From contig NZ_JAINZS010000001.1 in the NCBI RefSeq assembly GCF_020166495.1, forward strand, positions 490,561 to 554,560: a stretch of DNA of 64,000 bases, given 5' to 3'. A program made the position numbers and the translations under genes. Source of the DNA: Robertkochia aurantiaca (lineage in GTDB: Bacteria; Bacteroidota; Bacteroidia; Flavobacteriales; Flavobacteriaceae). Position 1 is the stretch's first letter; every line of letters begins with the position of its first letter. Of this stretch, positions 53,092 through 63,324 are shown in pieces. The notes below the pieces were generated by a model, which was not told the origin of the DNA, did not search any database, and saw only the letters and a list, made by a program, of their open reading frames with translations.

Positions 53092-53202
53092 AGCTGACCA
53101 CCCCGACCACGGCTTCGGTGTGGCCACCCCTCCCTGGAAAGGAGAGGGCAATTCATTTCCTTATCCAGATAACGCAGCAAGCTTCAAGTTTTCTTTGCTC
53201 TC
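53092..53202. repeat. 111-bp degenerate repeat, copy B
   Basis: It begins AGCTGACCACCCCGACC, contains CCTCCCTGGAAAGGAGAGGG and AATTCATTTCC, and ends GTTTTCTTTGCTCTC. It ends 15 bp before the helicase stop codon. Confidence 0.75.
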
Positions 53203-53216
53203 TATCCTCATTCAAG

Positions 53217-54551
53217 TCACTTACTTCTTTTTCCCTTTCCCTTTCCATACCACCGTTTTTTAGCTGTAGTACGCTTTGCTCCGTCTGTTGACGATTGCTT
53301 ACCCTTACCCGAACGGGAAGAGGTAGATTGCTTTTTCTTATTTGTAGTGGATCTTTTACGACCACGTGAATGGGAAGATGATGAAGATCTTACGGATTTA
53401 TTTTCCGCGGATCCGGTTGCCTCTTCTACGTCCATGTCGATACGGATTGCGGAAATGTTTTGGGAGGTGAATTTTTCAATAGCTCTCAGTAAAACTGCTT
53501 CTTCCCGATCAACCAGTGAAATTGCCTCTCCCGATGCCCCCGCTCTTCCTGTTCGACCGATGCGGTGTACATAGTCTTCGGGGACATTAGGAAGCTCAAA
53601 ATTAACAACGTGGGGCAAAAGTGGGATATCCAGGCCTCGGGCTGCAATATCTGTAGCGACCAGAACCCTGATTGCTCCAGACTTAAAATCAGCCAGCGCT
53701 TTGGTTCGGGCGCCCTGACTTTTATTTCCGTGGATAGGAGATGCTGTAATACCTTGATTTATGAGCTTTTTACACAATTTATTGGCTCCATGTTTGGTTC
53801 TTGTGAACACCAGAGCCTGCTTCCAATCCTCTTCCTGTATTTTTTTGATCAAAAACAACGGTTTAGCACGCTTATCCACCAAAAATACTTTTTGGTCAAT
53901 AACATCCACGGTCGTATTTTCGGGAGTGGCTTCCACCATAACCGGGTCATTCATAAAACCCTGTGCCAGATTTTTGATCTCAGAAGAAAATGTCGCCGAA
54001 AACAGAAGATTCTGGCGCTTAGATGGCAACAGCGCAAGGATCTTCTTGATATCCCTTAGAAATCCCATGTCCAGCATTCGGTCTGCCTCATCCAATACAA
54101 GAATTTCTACTTGTCTGAGCGACAAAAGACCTTGCTGATGCAGATCCAGGAGTCGGCCCGGAGTAGCGATAAGTACATCGATTCCTTTTTTTAATCCTTG
54201 TACCTGAGCATGCTGACTTACTCCTCCAAAGATCACCATCGACCTCAACGAAAGAAATGATCCGTATTGCTTACTACTCGCTTCGACCTGCGCCGCCAGT
54301 TCCCGGGTTGGGGTAAGAACCAGCGCCCTCACAGGACGGTGTCGCGAAACAGTAGTCTGTGAAAGTAATTGTAACATGGGCAATGTAAACCCGGCAGTCT
54401 TACCGGTTCCCGTTTGGGCCGAAGCAAGAACATCTTTCCCCTCTAAAATGCGGGGGATAGCTTTTTCTTGAATGGGTGAAGGTTGGGAATATCCTTGTTG
54501 GCGAATCGCCTTAAGAAGAGCTTCAGACAGCCCCAAGGAAGTAAATGACAT
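53217..54551 (-). CDS. rhlE: DEAD-box RNA helicase (RhlE-like)
   Basis: The 444-residue protein has the Q-motif ([14 protein letters not shown]...GYSQPSPIQ), motif [17 protein letters not shown], motif II DEAD in [17 protein letters not shown], and motif [12 protein letters not shown]. From about residue 375 a basic, serine-rich, low-complexity tail ([23 protein letters not shown]) probably binds RNA. It acts in ribosome assembly or mRNA turnover. Its - strand promoter may be TACCTTTA near 54602-54609. Confidence 0.93.
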   Translation of the reverse strand: MSFTSLGLSEALLKAIRQQGYSQPSPIQEKAIPRILEGKDVLASAQTGTGKTAGFTLPMLQLLSQTTVSRHRPVRALVLTPTRELAAQVEASSKQYGSFLSLRSMVIFGGVSQHAQVQGLKKGIDVLIATPGRLLDLHQQGLLSLRQVEILVLDEADRMLDMGFLRDIKKILALLPSKRQNLLFSATFSSEIKNLAQGFMNDPVMVEATPENTTVDVIDQKVFLVDKRAKPLFLIKKIQEEDWKQALVFTRTKHGANKLCKKLINQGITASPIHGNKSQGARTKALADFKSGAIRVLVATDIAARGLDIPLLPHVVNFELPNVPEDYVHRIGRTGRAGASGEAISLVDREEAVLLRAIEKFTSQNISAIRIDMDVEEATGSAENKSVRSSSSSHSRGRKRSTTNKKKQSTSSRSGKGKQSSTDGAKRTTAKKRWYGKGKGKRSK

Positions 54552-54827
54552 AGATATATATTGTGCAAGCTTTAAATTTCAACACAGCCTGCGATTGGGT
54601 GTAAAGGTACACATTTCCGGTTGACTAGAATGATGCATATGCCGGAGCCTGAAACTTCTTTTCAAGGTCTTCCCCTTCAGAGGCATTACCCGGATAAAGG
54701 AGAGGAGTTAGTCAAAAAGGTTGGTCTTACCTGTCAGGTGTAGAAGCCTTGATCTATTAGAATTTAAAGATGGTTTTATTCGATCTGATCTAAAGCGCGC
54801 TACTAGGTTTAATTAACCAACCGCTAA
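54552..54827. other. Spacer between helicase and Wzc copy 2, no gene seen
   Basis: It contains a stretch near 54655-54695 (TTTTCAAGGTCTTCCCCTTCAGAGGCATTACCCGG) that resembles the CTTTGCAAGGTTCTC...GGATCATGAGG part of the 145-bp repeats, so it may hold another decayed copy. No terminator was recognised for either flanking gene. Confidence 0.35.
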
Positions 54828-57230
54828 TCAGGAAGCTCGATTAAAGAGACTTTTGAAGAATTCCTTTATACGATGAGCTCCTAACACCGAAGACCTGTTC
54901 TCATAGTAACCATAATGATTCTTCCCATATCCGTAATTGGAAGGAGATACATCATTTAGAACCAGATTAAGATGAGGCAATTTTCCCTGCTCCTTAAGCT
55001 CCTTTATAAATTGAAGAATTTCCTTATCTGTATAATTAGCCCTGATGACATATAGGTTCATATCAGCATACTTACTGATCAAGAAAGTGTCTGACACTAG
55101 CAAGCAGGGAGCGGTATCTACGATCACCACATCATATTCTTCCCTGGCCCGTCGGAATAAGTCATCAGTTCGCCCTTTGATAAGTAATTCGGTAGGATTC
55201 GTTGGAATTGTCCCTGATTGCATTACATGTAAAAAAGGATTATCCTGTACAGGCCTAACTATCTCTTCAAAGTCGGCTTCTCCCCCGATATACTCGGTTA
55301 AACCCTTTTCGCTTGGCTGCCTTACAAGTCTGCTCAGATTGGGTCTTCGTATGTCTGAGCCTATAAGCAAGGTTTTTTTATGAGCAAATGCATATACCGC
55401 GGCAAGATTATATGCTATGAAAGACTTGCCTTCTCCTTTTACAGAAGAAGTAACAAATACAATTTTTCTGGTGACCAGCTTTTCATTTCTACCTTCAAGG
55501 ATGAAATCTATATTAGTACGCAATGCACGAAAAGCCTCTCCCATGACCGTTTGATCTTTGATATCAACCCTCTCCTGTTCTTTTTTATAGGAAGGAATTT
55601 CTCCCAATATGGATATAGCACCCTTAAAGAGCGAAAGGTCATATTTGTCATTAACATGGGTATCAAGTTGATCTCTTAAAAAGAGTAACCCAAATGGTAT
55701 TGCCATTCCAAAAATCAATGCTGCTAGCAGCACTATATTCTTTTTAGGATAAACGGGAAACTTATTATTAACCCTTCCTGGGTCAATAATTTCAGCATTC
55801 GGAGTGGTTGTGTTCAGTGTTATAGCCGATTCCTCTCTTTTTTGCAACAAGTATAGATAAATCGACTCTTTGATATTCTGTTGTCTTTGTATATCGCGAT
55901 TTTCTCTCTCTTGCCCGGGCACAGAAGCTATTTTTGTGTCCAGTAATTCTTCCTGAGATTTCAGTTTGTTGATCCCTATATTTAATGCACTTCTAATATT
56001 CTGAAGACTTCCGATTATAGAAGACTTCAAACCTTCCAACTGTGCATTTAATTGAATCACAATTGGGTTTTTCTCTCCGGAACTTCGTAATATACGTTCT
56101 TTTTCCAGGGCAAGATCGTTATATTGCTTGGTAAGAGCATTTAGTGCCTGATCTTCAATTCCGATGTTAGTAGGTAGTAAACCATTGTTCTCTTCTTGCC
56201 TAAGGTAATTGATCATATAATTTACTGTATTGAGATCGGTCTCTAATTTGATCAACTCTCTTTCGGTCTGAGCGCTGTTTTCAAGAAACATCCCCGCCTC
56301 TGAAGTAATATCCGTCAGGCGGTTACCCACTTTAAATCTCTCTTTCTGCTGATCCACTTGGGAAAGATCGGATGAAATAATATCGATCCTTTCATTTATA
56401 AACTCATAGGTTGCTCTTGCAAGCTGATTTTTTGTATCCCGGGAACGCTGATTATAAAGCTCTACCAGTTTATTAACGAATTGAGCGGCCTTCAAAGGCA
56501 CTCTGTCACTGATGTTTATAACGACTATATTTGATCTTTGAGCTTGTTCATTATATGAAATAACAGAAAGCCTGTCCCTGTAACTCGCTGCGGTTTCGTT
56601 CAAGGGGTTAAGAACAAAACGATAATTTTTTCCCATTAAATTTTGAATCGAATCAGCTGCCGGAGTCAGAATTAACGGTCCAATCCAGGTTTGAACTTTG
56701 TCTCCAAATTTATGCCTGGATGTTAAATCGTATTGATCGGTGAAATTGAATTCTGTAGGTGATAAAACTTCGATTTCAAACTCGAGACCCGAATTGTAAT
56801 AAGTAGAGTCTGAGACCAAAAAACTTGCTTTAAAAGGAGGGTTTGGGTAGAGAACCCTATCTGCAATATTTCCTTCAGAAAAAATCTTAAAGTTAAAACC
56901 TAACTCCTTCACTGTTTCTTTTACCAACGCAAAGGAACTCAAGATGGTCACCTCATCCTGGTGCAACACATCTCCTCCATATATTAATCCCATTTCTCCA
57001 AGAATCGCTTTCTCAGGAGATGGATTATTACTGAGGGAAAGCAAGCGTATTGTTGCAGTAGATTGGTACAGAGGGGTAGTATATCGTAAGTATATAAAAG
57101 CAACTAATAAGCTGATAAAAATTCCAAGCAAAAACCACTTCCATTGCCTCAGATATCTGAAAACCATTTTTTTAAACGTCAGATCTTCAGCAATTTTTGA
57201 ATTCAAAGTATTTCCGGCAGTTGAAGTCAT
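54828..57230 (-). CDS. wzc: Polysaccharide co-polymerase / BY-kinase, Wzc-like (copy 2)
   Basis: The 800-residue protein has the same layout as copy 1: a Wzz domain with a membrane segment near residues 34-52, coiled coils, a second membrane segment (NIVLLAALIFGMAIPFGLLF) and a BY-kinase domain. That domain has VTSSVKGEGKS, LLIGSDIRRPNLSR and VVIVDTAPCLLVSD. The C-terminal tyrosine cluster is NYGYGKNHYGYY. It follows wza copy 2 by 4 bp. The two Wzc proteins have clearly diverged, so they should serve different polysaccharides. Confidence 0.93.
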   Translation of the reverse strand: MTSTAGNTLNSKIAEDLTFKKMVFRYLRQWKWFLLGIFISLLVAFIYLRYTTPLYQSTATIRLLSLSNNPSPEKAILGEMGLIYGGDVLHQDEVTILSSFALVKETVKELGFNFKIFSEGNIADRVLYPNPPFKASFLVSDSTYYNSGLEFEIEVLSPTEFNFTDQYDLTSRHKFGDKVQTWIGPLILTPAADSIQNLMGKNYRFVLNPLNETAASYRDRLSVISYNEQAQRSNIVVINISDRVPLKAAQFVNKLVELYNQRSRDTKNQLARATYEFINERIDIISSDLSQVDQQKERFKVGNRLTDITSEAGMFLENSAQTERELIKLETDLNTVNYMINYLRQEENNGLLPTNIGIEDQALNALTKQYNDLALEKERILRSSGEKNPIVIQLNAQLEGLKSSIIGSLQNIRSALNIGINKLKSQEELLDTKIASVPGQERENRDIQRQQNIKESIYLYLLQKREESAITLNTTTPNAEIIDPGRVNNKFPVYPKKNIVLLAALIFGMAIPFGLLFLRDQLDTHVNDKYDLSLFKGAISILGEIPSYKKEQERVDIKDQTVMGEAFRALRTNIDFILEGRNEKLVTRKIVFVTSSVKGEGKSFIAYNLAAVYAFAHKKTLLIGSDIRRPNLSRLVRQPSEKGLTEYIGGEADFEEIVRPVQDNPFLHVMQSGTIPTNPTELLIKGRTDDLFRRAREEYDVVIVDTAPCLLVSDTFLISKYADMNLYVIRANYTDKEILQFIKELKEQGKLPHLNLVLNDVSPSNYGYGKNHYGYYENRSSVLGAHRIKEFFKSLFNRAS

Positions 57231-57234
57231 AGTA

Positions 57235-58005
57235 TTAAGTACGCGTAATAATTAAAACAGTGGAAGTTACCACTAATGACAATAGAGATACGATTATAGT
57301 AGCCCTGGTATCCAACGTTGAGGTTCTTATAGCCGAATTGTTCGGTTCTACGTACACCACATCATTTTGAGTTAAGTAGTAGACCGGTGAATTCACAAAC
57401 TCTTTAGTAGTAAGATCAACCCGGGTATAGGTTTTCACTCCATCAAAATCACGTATTACCAACACATTGTCTCTTCGTGCTTTTATTTCAAGATCCCCTG
57501 CCAGACCCAGGGCTTCCAACAAGGTGATTCGTTCACTTGTAATTGAATATGTGCCGGGTTTTTGAACATGCCCTAATACGGTAACTCTGAAATTCTTTAT
57601 CCGGATATTGATGACCGGGTCTTTTAAATACCCATCTAATTCCTCGATCAGAAGAGCCTTGGCTTCTTCAGAGGTCAAGCCCAAAAGCTTCAACTTCCCA
57701 ATTACAGGAAAGTCGATAAACCCTTCTTCATTAATAACATATTCTACTTCCTGATAATTGACACCTTCCCCTTTTGTGAGGTTAAAGGGTTTTGCAGCCT
57801 CCATATCGAAGGTGGATATGTATATGCTTACTACGTCGTCAACTTTAAACCGGGGCTCGAACGAGCGAGTCTCTACTACGGTTTCGAATTCCCGTGCATT
57901 TTGAAAATAAGCGACATCTTCCCTGGAGGCACACGAAGAAAAGAAAACCACTGTGATCCAGGATAAACAGAGAAATGAATTTAAGTTTTTGAGGCAAACT
58001 TTCAT
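57235..58005 (-). CDS. wza: Polysaccharide export outer-membrane lipoprotein, Wza-like (copy 2)
   Basis: The 256-residue protein has a lipoprotein signal (SSCASREDVAYFQNA) and the export domain FKVDDVVSIYIST, GFIDFPVIGKLKLLG, VTVLGHVQKPGTYSI and ITLLEALGLAGDLEI. It ends in a hydrophobic segment. It lies 20 bp after the dehydratase gene and 4 bp before wzc, in one operon of four. Confidence 0.93.
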   Translation of the reverse strand: MKVCLKNLNSFLCLSWITVVFFSSCASREDVAYFQNAREFETVVETRSFEPRFKVDDVVSIYISTFDMEAAKPFNLTKGEGVNYQEVEYVINEEGFIDFPVIGKLKLLGLTSEEAKALLIEELDGYLKDPVINIRIKNFRVTVLGHVQKPGTYSITSERITLLEALGLAGDLEIKARRDNVLVIRDFDGVKTYTRVDLTTKEFVNSPVYYLTQNDVVYVEPNNSAIRTSTLDTRATIIVSLLSLVVTSTVLIITRT

Positions 58006-58025
58006 CTAGTGCAGGTACCTTATTC

Positions 58026-59987
58026 TCAGACGTTTTTTGTATGAGGATTTATATTAAGTGTATGTAAAATAGCGTAATTAGGTGTTCTGACGTCTCTTTT
58101 TTCGTCTAAACTCTCATAAACCGAGTTGTTTGAAACAAATTCAGGAACTATTTCTTTTAATTTCCTTACCAAAACGAGTTTATCATGGTATAAATTCAGA
58201 ATACACAACGCTTCGATTTTTGCTTTTAACTTTTCGAAATCCAGTTTCTTGACCTTGCTGATCATGATTTTCTCATGATAAGTAGGCATGGTGTCTTCTC
58301 CATTTGCCAACAGTTCTTCATATAATTTCTCTCCCGGCCTTAATCCTGAAATACGGATATCGATATCTTCAGGATATCTGAAGCCGGAAAGACGAATGAG
58401 ATTTTTTGCCAGGTCAAATATTTTCACCTTTTCACCCATATCGAAAATAAAGATTTCCCCTCCTTCACCCATTGATCCGGCTTCAAGCACCAGCTGTGAG
58501 GCCTCAGGAATGGTCATAAAATACCGTGTTACATCCTCGTGGGTAACGGTTAAAGGGCCACCCTTTTCAAGTTGCTTCCTAAATAATGGGATGACAGAAC
58601 CGTTTGATCCCAGAACATTCCCGAATCTGGTTGTAATGAATTTGGTCTTTTTCGAAACCTGCTGCAAGGCACCGATATATATTTCCGCTGTCCTTTTCGT
58701 AGCTCCCATCACATTCGTTGGGTTTACAGCTTTATCAGTCGACACCAGAACAAACTTATCAACTCCATATTTCAACGCAGATTCCGCAAGAAGCCGGGTT
58801 CCGAAAACATTGATCTTAACTGCTTCGTAAGGATTCTCTTCCATCAAAGGAACATGTTTATACGCAGCTGCATGAAATATCACCTCCGGTCTGTATTTTT
58901 CAAATATGGTATTAAGGCAATGAGCATCTCTTATATCTCCCACTATAACTTCAAAGTCGAGGATTCCTTCTCTTATAAATTCCTGTTGTAGATCATATAA
59001 AGAGGATTCTGCTATATCTAACAATATTAATCGCTTAAGGCTGTATTGCCCCAATTGCCTTGAAATCTCACTTCCAATAGATCCGGCTGCACCAGTCACC
59101 AATACAGTTCTGCCTTTGAATTCTTTTTGTAATGTCGGATTTAATATTTCGATGGGGGCGCGGCCTAAAAGATCCTCTAATTGAACCTGTTTGATCTGGT
59201 TCGCGTGTAACTCACCGTCTATCCATTTCTCAACAGGAGGTACAATCTTTACTTTTTCAACCAGGTCTATAAAAGCATCCACCTTCTTACGTAAAACCGT
59301 AGGTTCAATCTTCTGAATGGCAAAGATGATTTCATTCACCTTATTTTTTTCGATAAATCTGGTCGATATATCATTACAATGATAGATGGGAGTTCCGTTT
59401 ATGCTATTACCTGTCTTTGAGCGGTCATCATCGACGAAACCCACAATCTTCACCCGCTGCTTGTAAGAATGGATTAGAGCGTTCTGAGTAATGATACCTG
59501 AATCTCCCGCTCCGTAAATGAGAATTCTTTTATGATTCTTCATTCTGGACTGGTACCACTTGTAGGCAGCCTTGAAGATAAGCCGACTGGATGCAAGAAA
59601 TACAAACGTCATAAAGGCATGGAGGATAATAATGGATTTGGGGATTGTGAATTGGGTAATAAATTCAATTTCACGATTGACTAATACGAAACCGGTAGTA
59701 AGAACAGAAATCAGACCCGTGGCGATAAGCAATTTCAAAAGGTCACGAAAACCGGTGTACCTGATCACTCCTTTGTAAGAACCACTGATCAAAAAACTTA
59801 CCAATGAGATACCTGCAATAAGAGGTAACTCCCGGTAAAAATGGTCAAGGTTAAAGTTTAAAGAAAGATCAAACCTTATATAATAAACCAGAAAAAATGT
59901 CACGAGCACTATAGTAATGTCAATAACAAGTACCAGCCACTTTGAAACGTATCTCGAAGTATTTAAAATAGGGTAATTATATGTCAT
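58026..59987 (-). CDS. Membrane UDP-HexNAc 4,6-dehydratase (WbpM/PglF/CapD family)
   Basis: The 653-residue protein has four N-terminal membrane segments (about 12-120), a first Rossmann domain (IYGAGDSGI) and a second catalytic SDR domain with VTGAAGSIGSEISRQL. Its active-site run STDKAVNPTNVMGATKR has Met in place of the usual SDR tyrosine, characteristic of the PglF/WbpM 4,6-dehydratases. It converts UDP-GlcNAc to UDP-4-keto-6-deoxy-GlcNAc. The preceding aminotransferase gene overlaps by four bases, suggesting conversion to a 4-amino sugar. Confidence 0.92.
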   Translation of the reverse strand: MTYNYPILNTSRYVSKWLVLVIDITIVLVTFFLVYYIRFDLSLNFNLDHFYRELPLIAGISLVSFLISGSYKGVIRYTGFRDLLKLLIATGLISVLTTGFVLVNREIEFITQFTIPKSIIILHAFMTFVFLASSRLIFKAAYKWYQSRMKNHKRILIYGAGDSGIITQNALIHSYKQRVKIVGFVDDDRSKTGNSINGTPIYHCNDISTRFIEKNKVNEIIFAIQKIEPTVLRKKVDAFIDLVEKVKIVPPVEKWIDGELHANQIKQVQLEDLLGRAPIEILNPTLQKEFKGRTVLVTGAAGSIGSEISRQLGQYSLKRLILLDIAESSLYDLQQEFIREGILDFEVIVGDIRDAHCLNTIFEKYRPEVIFHAAAYKHVPLMEENPYEAVKINVFGTRLLAESALKYGVDKFVLVSTDKAVNPTNVMGATKRTAEIYIGALQQVSKKTKFITTRFGNVLGSNGSVIPLFRKQLEKGGPLTVTHEDVTRYFMTIPEASQLVLEAGSMGEGGEIFIFDMGEKVKIFDLAKNLIRLSGFRYPEDIDIRISGLRPGEKLYEELLANGEDTMPTYHEKIMISKVKKLDFEKLKAKIEALCILNLYHDKLVLVRKLKEIVPEFVSNNSVYESLDEKRDVRTPNYAILHTLNINPHTKNV

Positions 59988-61117
59988 CTTTCCAGGTTTT
60001 TCTTTATTAAATCAACAATACGCATGAGATCAACATCTCTCAAATCAGATCCGCTCGGGAGGCAGAGCCCTCTGGAAAACAGGTCTTCACTTATCCCGTT
60101 TTCATACTTCAACTCATTTCTGAAGACCTTTTGAAGATGCATGGGCTTCCAAAGTGGACGAGACTCGATATTTTCTTCTAACAGAGCCAAACGAACCTTT
60201 TCCCGCTCTTCGAATGATCTAAACAGAAGCGTGGTCAGCCACCTGTTACTTTTCATACCCTCGGGCTCAGAAAGGAACTCCAATCCAGGTAAATCTGAAA
60301 GCTGGCATTTATAATATTCAAAGTTTCTTCTTCGGGCCTCAACTCGTTCAGGTAATACATCCATCTGTGCGATTCCAATACCCGCGAGAACATTACTCAT
60401 ACGGTAGTTATACCCTATTTGAGAATGCTCATAATGGGGAGCTTCATCACGGGCCTGTGTCGCCAGAAAAACCACTTGATCCCTTACAGCTTGTGATTTT
60501 GACAATAAAGCACCTCCGCCGGAGGTAGTGATAATTTTATTTCCATTAAAAGAAAGAATCCCTATGTCTGCCAAACTTCCGCATGGAATACCCAGGTAGG
60601 TACTGCCTAAAGCCTCGGCGCTATCTTCAATTACGGGTATGCCATATTTTTGAGAAATACTGGCAATGGCTGCTACATTGTATGGCATACCATATAAATG
60701 TACCGCCATAATAGCCTTTGGCTTCCTGCCCTTATCCATCGCGTCAAGAATAGCCCGCTCAAGCAGCTCAGGACATGCATTCCATGTTTCTCTTTCACTG
60801 TCAATAAAAATGGGGTTCGCACCCAAATAAGTAATAGGGTTTGCAGAAGCAGCAAAGGTCATGCTCTGACAAAGAACCAAATCTCCCCTTCCCACACCTA
60901 ACACCTTGAAAGCTAAATGGATTGAGGCTGTACCCGAAGAGAGTACGGCTGGTTTAACAGAGTGGTTGTAAAAATTTGCAATAGCGTGCTCGAATCCGTT
61001 TACATTGGGACCAAGAGGTGCTATCCAGTTTGTTCTGAATGCTTCTTTGATATAATGCTCTTCATCACCGCTCATATGGGGAGAGGAAAGCCAAATTTTT
61101 TCCTTGGTTGCGATCAT
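59984..61117 (-). CDS. DegT/DnrJ/EryC1/StrS sugar aminotransferase (PglE-like)
   Basis: The 377-residue PLP enzyme has SSGTASIHLAFKVLGVGRGD, VIEDSAEALGSTYLGIPCG and the PLP lysine in SFNGNKIITTSGGGAL. These resemble PglE/PseC-type aminotransferases acting on UDP-4-keto sugars. The end overlaps the dehydratase start by 4 bp (coupled). Together the two enzymes would make UDP-4-amino-4,6-dideoxy-N-acetylhexosamine, a bacillosamine precursor. It is the first gene of the - strand operon. Confidence 0.9.
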   Translation of the reverse strand: MIATKEKIWLSSPHMSGDEEHYIKEAFRTNWIAPLGPNVNGFEHAIANFYNHSVKPAVLSSGTASIHLAFKVLGVGRGDLVLCQSMTFAASANPITYLGANPIFIDSERETWNACPELLERAILDAMDKGRKPKAIMAVHLYGMPYNVAAIASISQKYGIPVIEDSAEALGSTYLGIPCGSLADIGILSFNGNKIITTSGGGALLSKSQAVRDQVVFLATQARDEAPHYEHSQIGYNYRMSNVLAGIGIAQMDVLPERVEARRRNFEYYKCQLSDLPGLEFLSEPEGMKSNRWLTTLLFRSFEEREKVRLALLEENIESRPLWKPMHLQKVFRNELKYENGISEDLFSRGLCLPSGSDLRDVDLMRIVDLIKKNLER

Positions 61118-61481
61118 TGGGTTATCTTAAACCAAGCAGGGTTTCGTAAAGCTTTAATGGAAGGGGGGCAAAATGTATTGCCAAGGAGTCAAGCCTGACA
61201 ATTAAATTCATTTTGCTATTAATCAATTTGAACTGTCAGAGGCAAGTATAAAAGTACTAAAGTTGAGCAACCCCTATCGGGTATTTCGTTCAATCATTCA
61301 TATAATCGGTTAAATACGAATGATCATAGTTCCAGATAAATAAGCCACAATAACCACCAAAGATACAAGACTGATATTCAGCCGATAAAAGATAAAAGTC
61401 AGAAGCTTATCTATTAATTGAGGTAATTCGGCAAAGAAAAACGAACATTAGATTTATATTTGAAATCAGAAATAAATTCCT
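61118..61481. other. Divergent regulatory region between the polysaccharide operon and UDP-glucose dehydrogenase
   Basis: About 360 bp without a gene. On the - strand an exact -7 box TATCTTTG (61358-61365) would give the polysaccharide operon a leader of about 235 nt. On the + strand TATATTTG (61455-61462) serves the dehydrogenase. A long leader is compatible with control by anti-termination, as seen in Bacteroides capsule operons, but no such gene is in the window. Confidence 0.5.
61455..61462 (+). promoter_or_regulatory. -7 promoter box TATATTTG of the UDP-glucose dehydrogenase gene
   Basis: It is an exact TAnnTTTG match, 19 bp upstream of the ATG at 61482. Confidence 0.55.
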
Positions 61482-62882
61482 ATGAAAGAAGTAAAGAAAA
61501 TCTGCTGCATCGGAGCCGGCTATGTAGGAGGCCCGACCATGTCTGTAATCGCTAACAAATGCCCCGAAATTGATGTAACGGTGGTAGATATAAATGAAAA
61601 ACGCATTGCGGCATGGAATGACATTGATCTTGATAAGCTGCCGGTATATGAGCCCGGTTTAAAAGAAATTGTTCAACAGAGCAGAAATAAAAACCTTTTC
61701 TTTTCTACAGAGGTTGACAAGGCAATTGATGAAGCCGACATGATCTTTATTTCGGTGAATACACCAACCAAAACCTACGGTAAGGGAAAAGGGCAAGCTG
61801 CAGACTTAAAGTACGTCGAGCTATGTGCTCGTAATATTGCACGGGTAGCAAAAGATGATAAAATCGTGGTAGAGAAATCTACTTTACCCGTTAGGACTGC
61901 TCACGCCATAAAAAATATATTGGATCATACCGGGAACGGGGTTCAATTCGAAATTCTTTCCAACCCTGAATTTCTTGCAGAAGGAACGGCAATTGCCGAT
62001 TTACTTCATGCCGATCGTGTGTTGATTGGTGGAGATGACACCCCTAGGGGAAAACAGGCTAAGAACATCTTAAGCAGCATTTATCAAAAATGGCTTCCTA
62101 AAGAAAATATCATTCAAACCAATCTATGGTCATCTGAACTATCAAAACTGGTAGCTAATGCTTTTCTGGCACAACGAATTTCATCTATAAATTCAATTTC
62201 AGCCTTATGCGAAAAGACCGATGCTAATGTGGCTGAAGTATCTAAGGCTATTGGTCTTGATTCCCGAATCGGACCCAAGTTCCTCAATGCCTCAGTAGGG
62301 TTTGGGGGATCATGTTTCCAAAAAGATATTCTTAACCTGGTATACATATCAAAAACATATGGATTATCTGAGGTGGCGGAATATTGGGAACAAGTGATTA
62401 AGATCAATGATTATCAAAAGCGCAGGTTTGCCGATAACATCATTTCTACCCTATACAATACCGTCTCGGGTAAAAAAATTGTTTTCTATGGCTGGGCCTT
62501 TAAAAAGGATACCAATGACACTCGTGAATCAGCCGCAATTTATGTAGCAGACGCCCTTATCGAAGAGCAGGCAGATATTGTGGTTTACGATCCTAAAGTA
62601 ACTGCTGAGCAAGTGTTTGCCGATCTAGATTACTTAAATACCCGTCCGGAAGAAGAGAACAGAAAAAGAGTAACGGTTGTGGAAGATCCGGTAAAAGCTA
62701 CGCAAGACGCCCATGCAGTGGCCATATTGACAGAATGGGATGAGTTTAAAACTTACGATTGGAATTCCATTTATCAAAGAATGCTGAAACCAGCTTTCCT
62801 TTTCGACGGAAGAAGAATCCTAGAGAGTAAAAAAATGCAGGATATCGGATTTAAATTCTATAAAATAGGAGAAAAAAACTGA
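61482..62882 (+). CDS. ugd: UDP-glucose 6-dehydrogenase, animal-like class
   Basis: The 466-residue enzyme oxidises UDP-glucose to UDP-glucuronate. The NAD motif reads [17 protein letters not shown], followed by [28 protein letters not shown] and [19 protein letters not shown], Lys222 in [16 protein letters not shown] and the catalytic Cys278 in [10 protein letters not shown] come next, and FAFKKDTxDTRES is present as [11 protein letters not shown]. These runs are strikingly close to recalled human UGDH rather than to short bacterial Ugd. It could feed the UDP-glucuronate decarboxylase at 10.5 kb. A terminator follows. Confidence 0.95.
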   Translation: MKEVKKICCIGAGYVGGPTMSVIANKCPEIDVTVVDINEKRIAAWNDIDLDKLPVYEPGLKEIVQQSRNKNLFFSTEVDKAIDEADMIFISVNTPTKTYGKGKGQAADLKYVELCARNIARVAKDDKIVVEKSTLPVRTAHAIKNILDHTGNGVQFEILSNPEFLAEGTAIADLLHADRVLIGGDDTPRGKQAKNILSSIYQKWLPKENIIQTNLWSSELSKLVANAFLAQRISSINSISALCEKTDANVAEVSKAIGLDSRIGPKFLNASVGFGGSCFQKDILNLVYISKTYGLSEVAEYWEQVIKINDYQKRRFADNIISTLYNTVSGKKIVFYGWAFKKDTNDTRESAAIYVADALIEEQADIVVYDPKVTAEQVFADLDYLNTRPEEENRKRVTVVEDPVKATQDAHAVAILTEWDEFKTYDWNSIYQRMLKPAFLFDGRRILESKKMQDIGFKFYKIGEKN

Positions 62883-62931
62883 CATATTTACACCTTGTAA
62901 GTTACTGTATTACAATTTATTACCACGTAAA

Positions 62932-62966
62932 AATCCTGAAGTTCATCGAATTTCAGGATTTTTTTT
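62932..62966 (+). terminator. Intrinsic terminator after ugd
   Basis: AATCCTGAA (62932-62940) pairs with TTCAGGATT (62952-62960) and is followed by T (to 62966). Confidence 0.88.
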
Positions 62967-63324
62967 GCCTCCGCTTAAAATTACATTTTACCCCGAATTA
63001 TTGCACTTTATCGAAAAACAATGCAATTTATTAACATATAAATTGCTATATACACAGTTTTTGAGCCAAAACAACCTTTTGCGCACTTACCTTATCCTTC
63101 TTAATTTCTGTTAAAAAGTTGCAGTTCAACGTCTAAAGTATGTATTTCGCCGTATAAATTACTGTGCAAGCATAAGTTAAGTGCTCCACACAAAAGAAAT
63201 TAATGAAAACGAAAAAGGTTTAAAAATATTAGTAGTGCAATTCGTCGAATAACACAATTATTTTATGGCTAAAGCACTGTAAATAAATATTTTAGCAAAG
63301 CCCAAATCTTAAACCCAAATTATC
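62967..63324. other. AT-rich spacer upstream of the last lipoprotein gene
   Basis: About 360 bp of AT-rich sequence without a supported gene or repeat island. It probably holds the promoter of the next gene. No exact TAnnTTTG box was identified with confidence. Confidence 0.4.
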
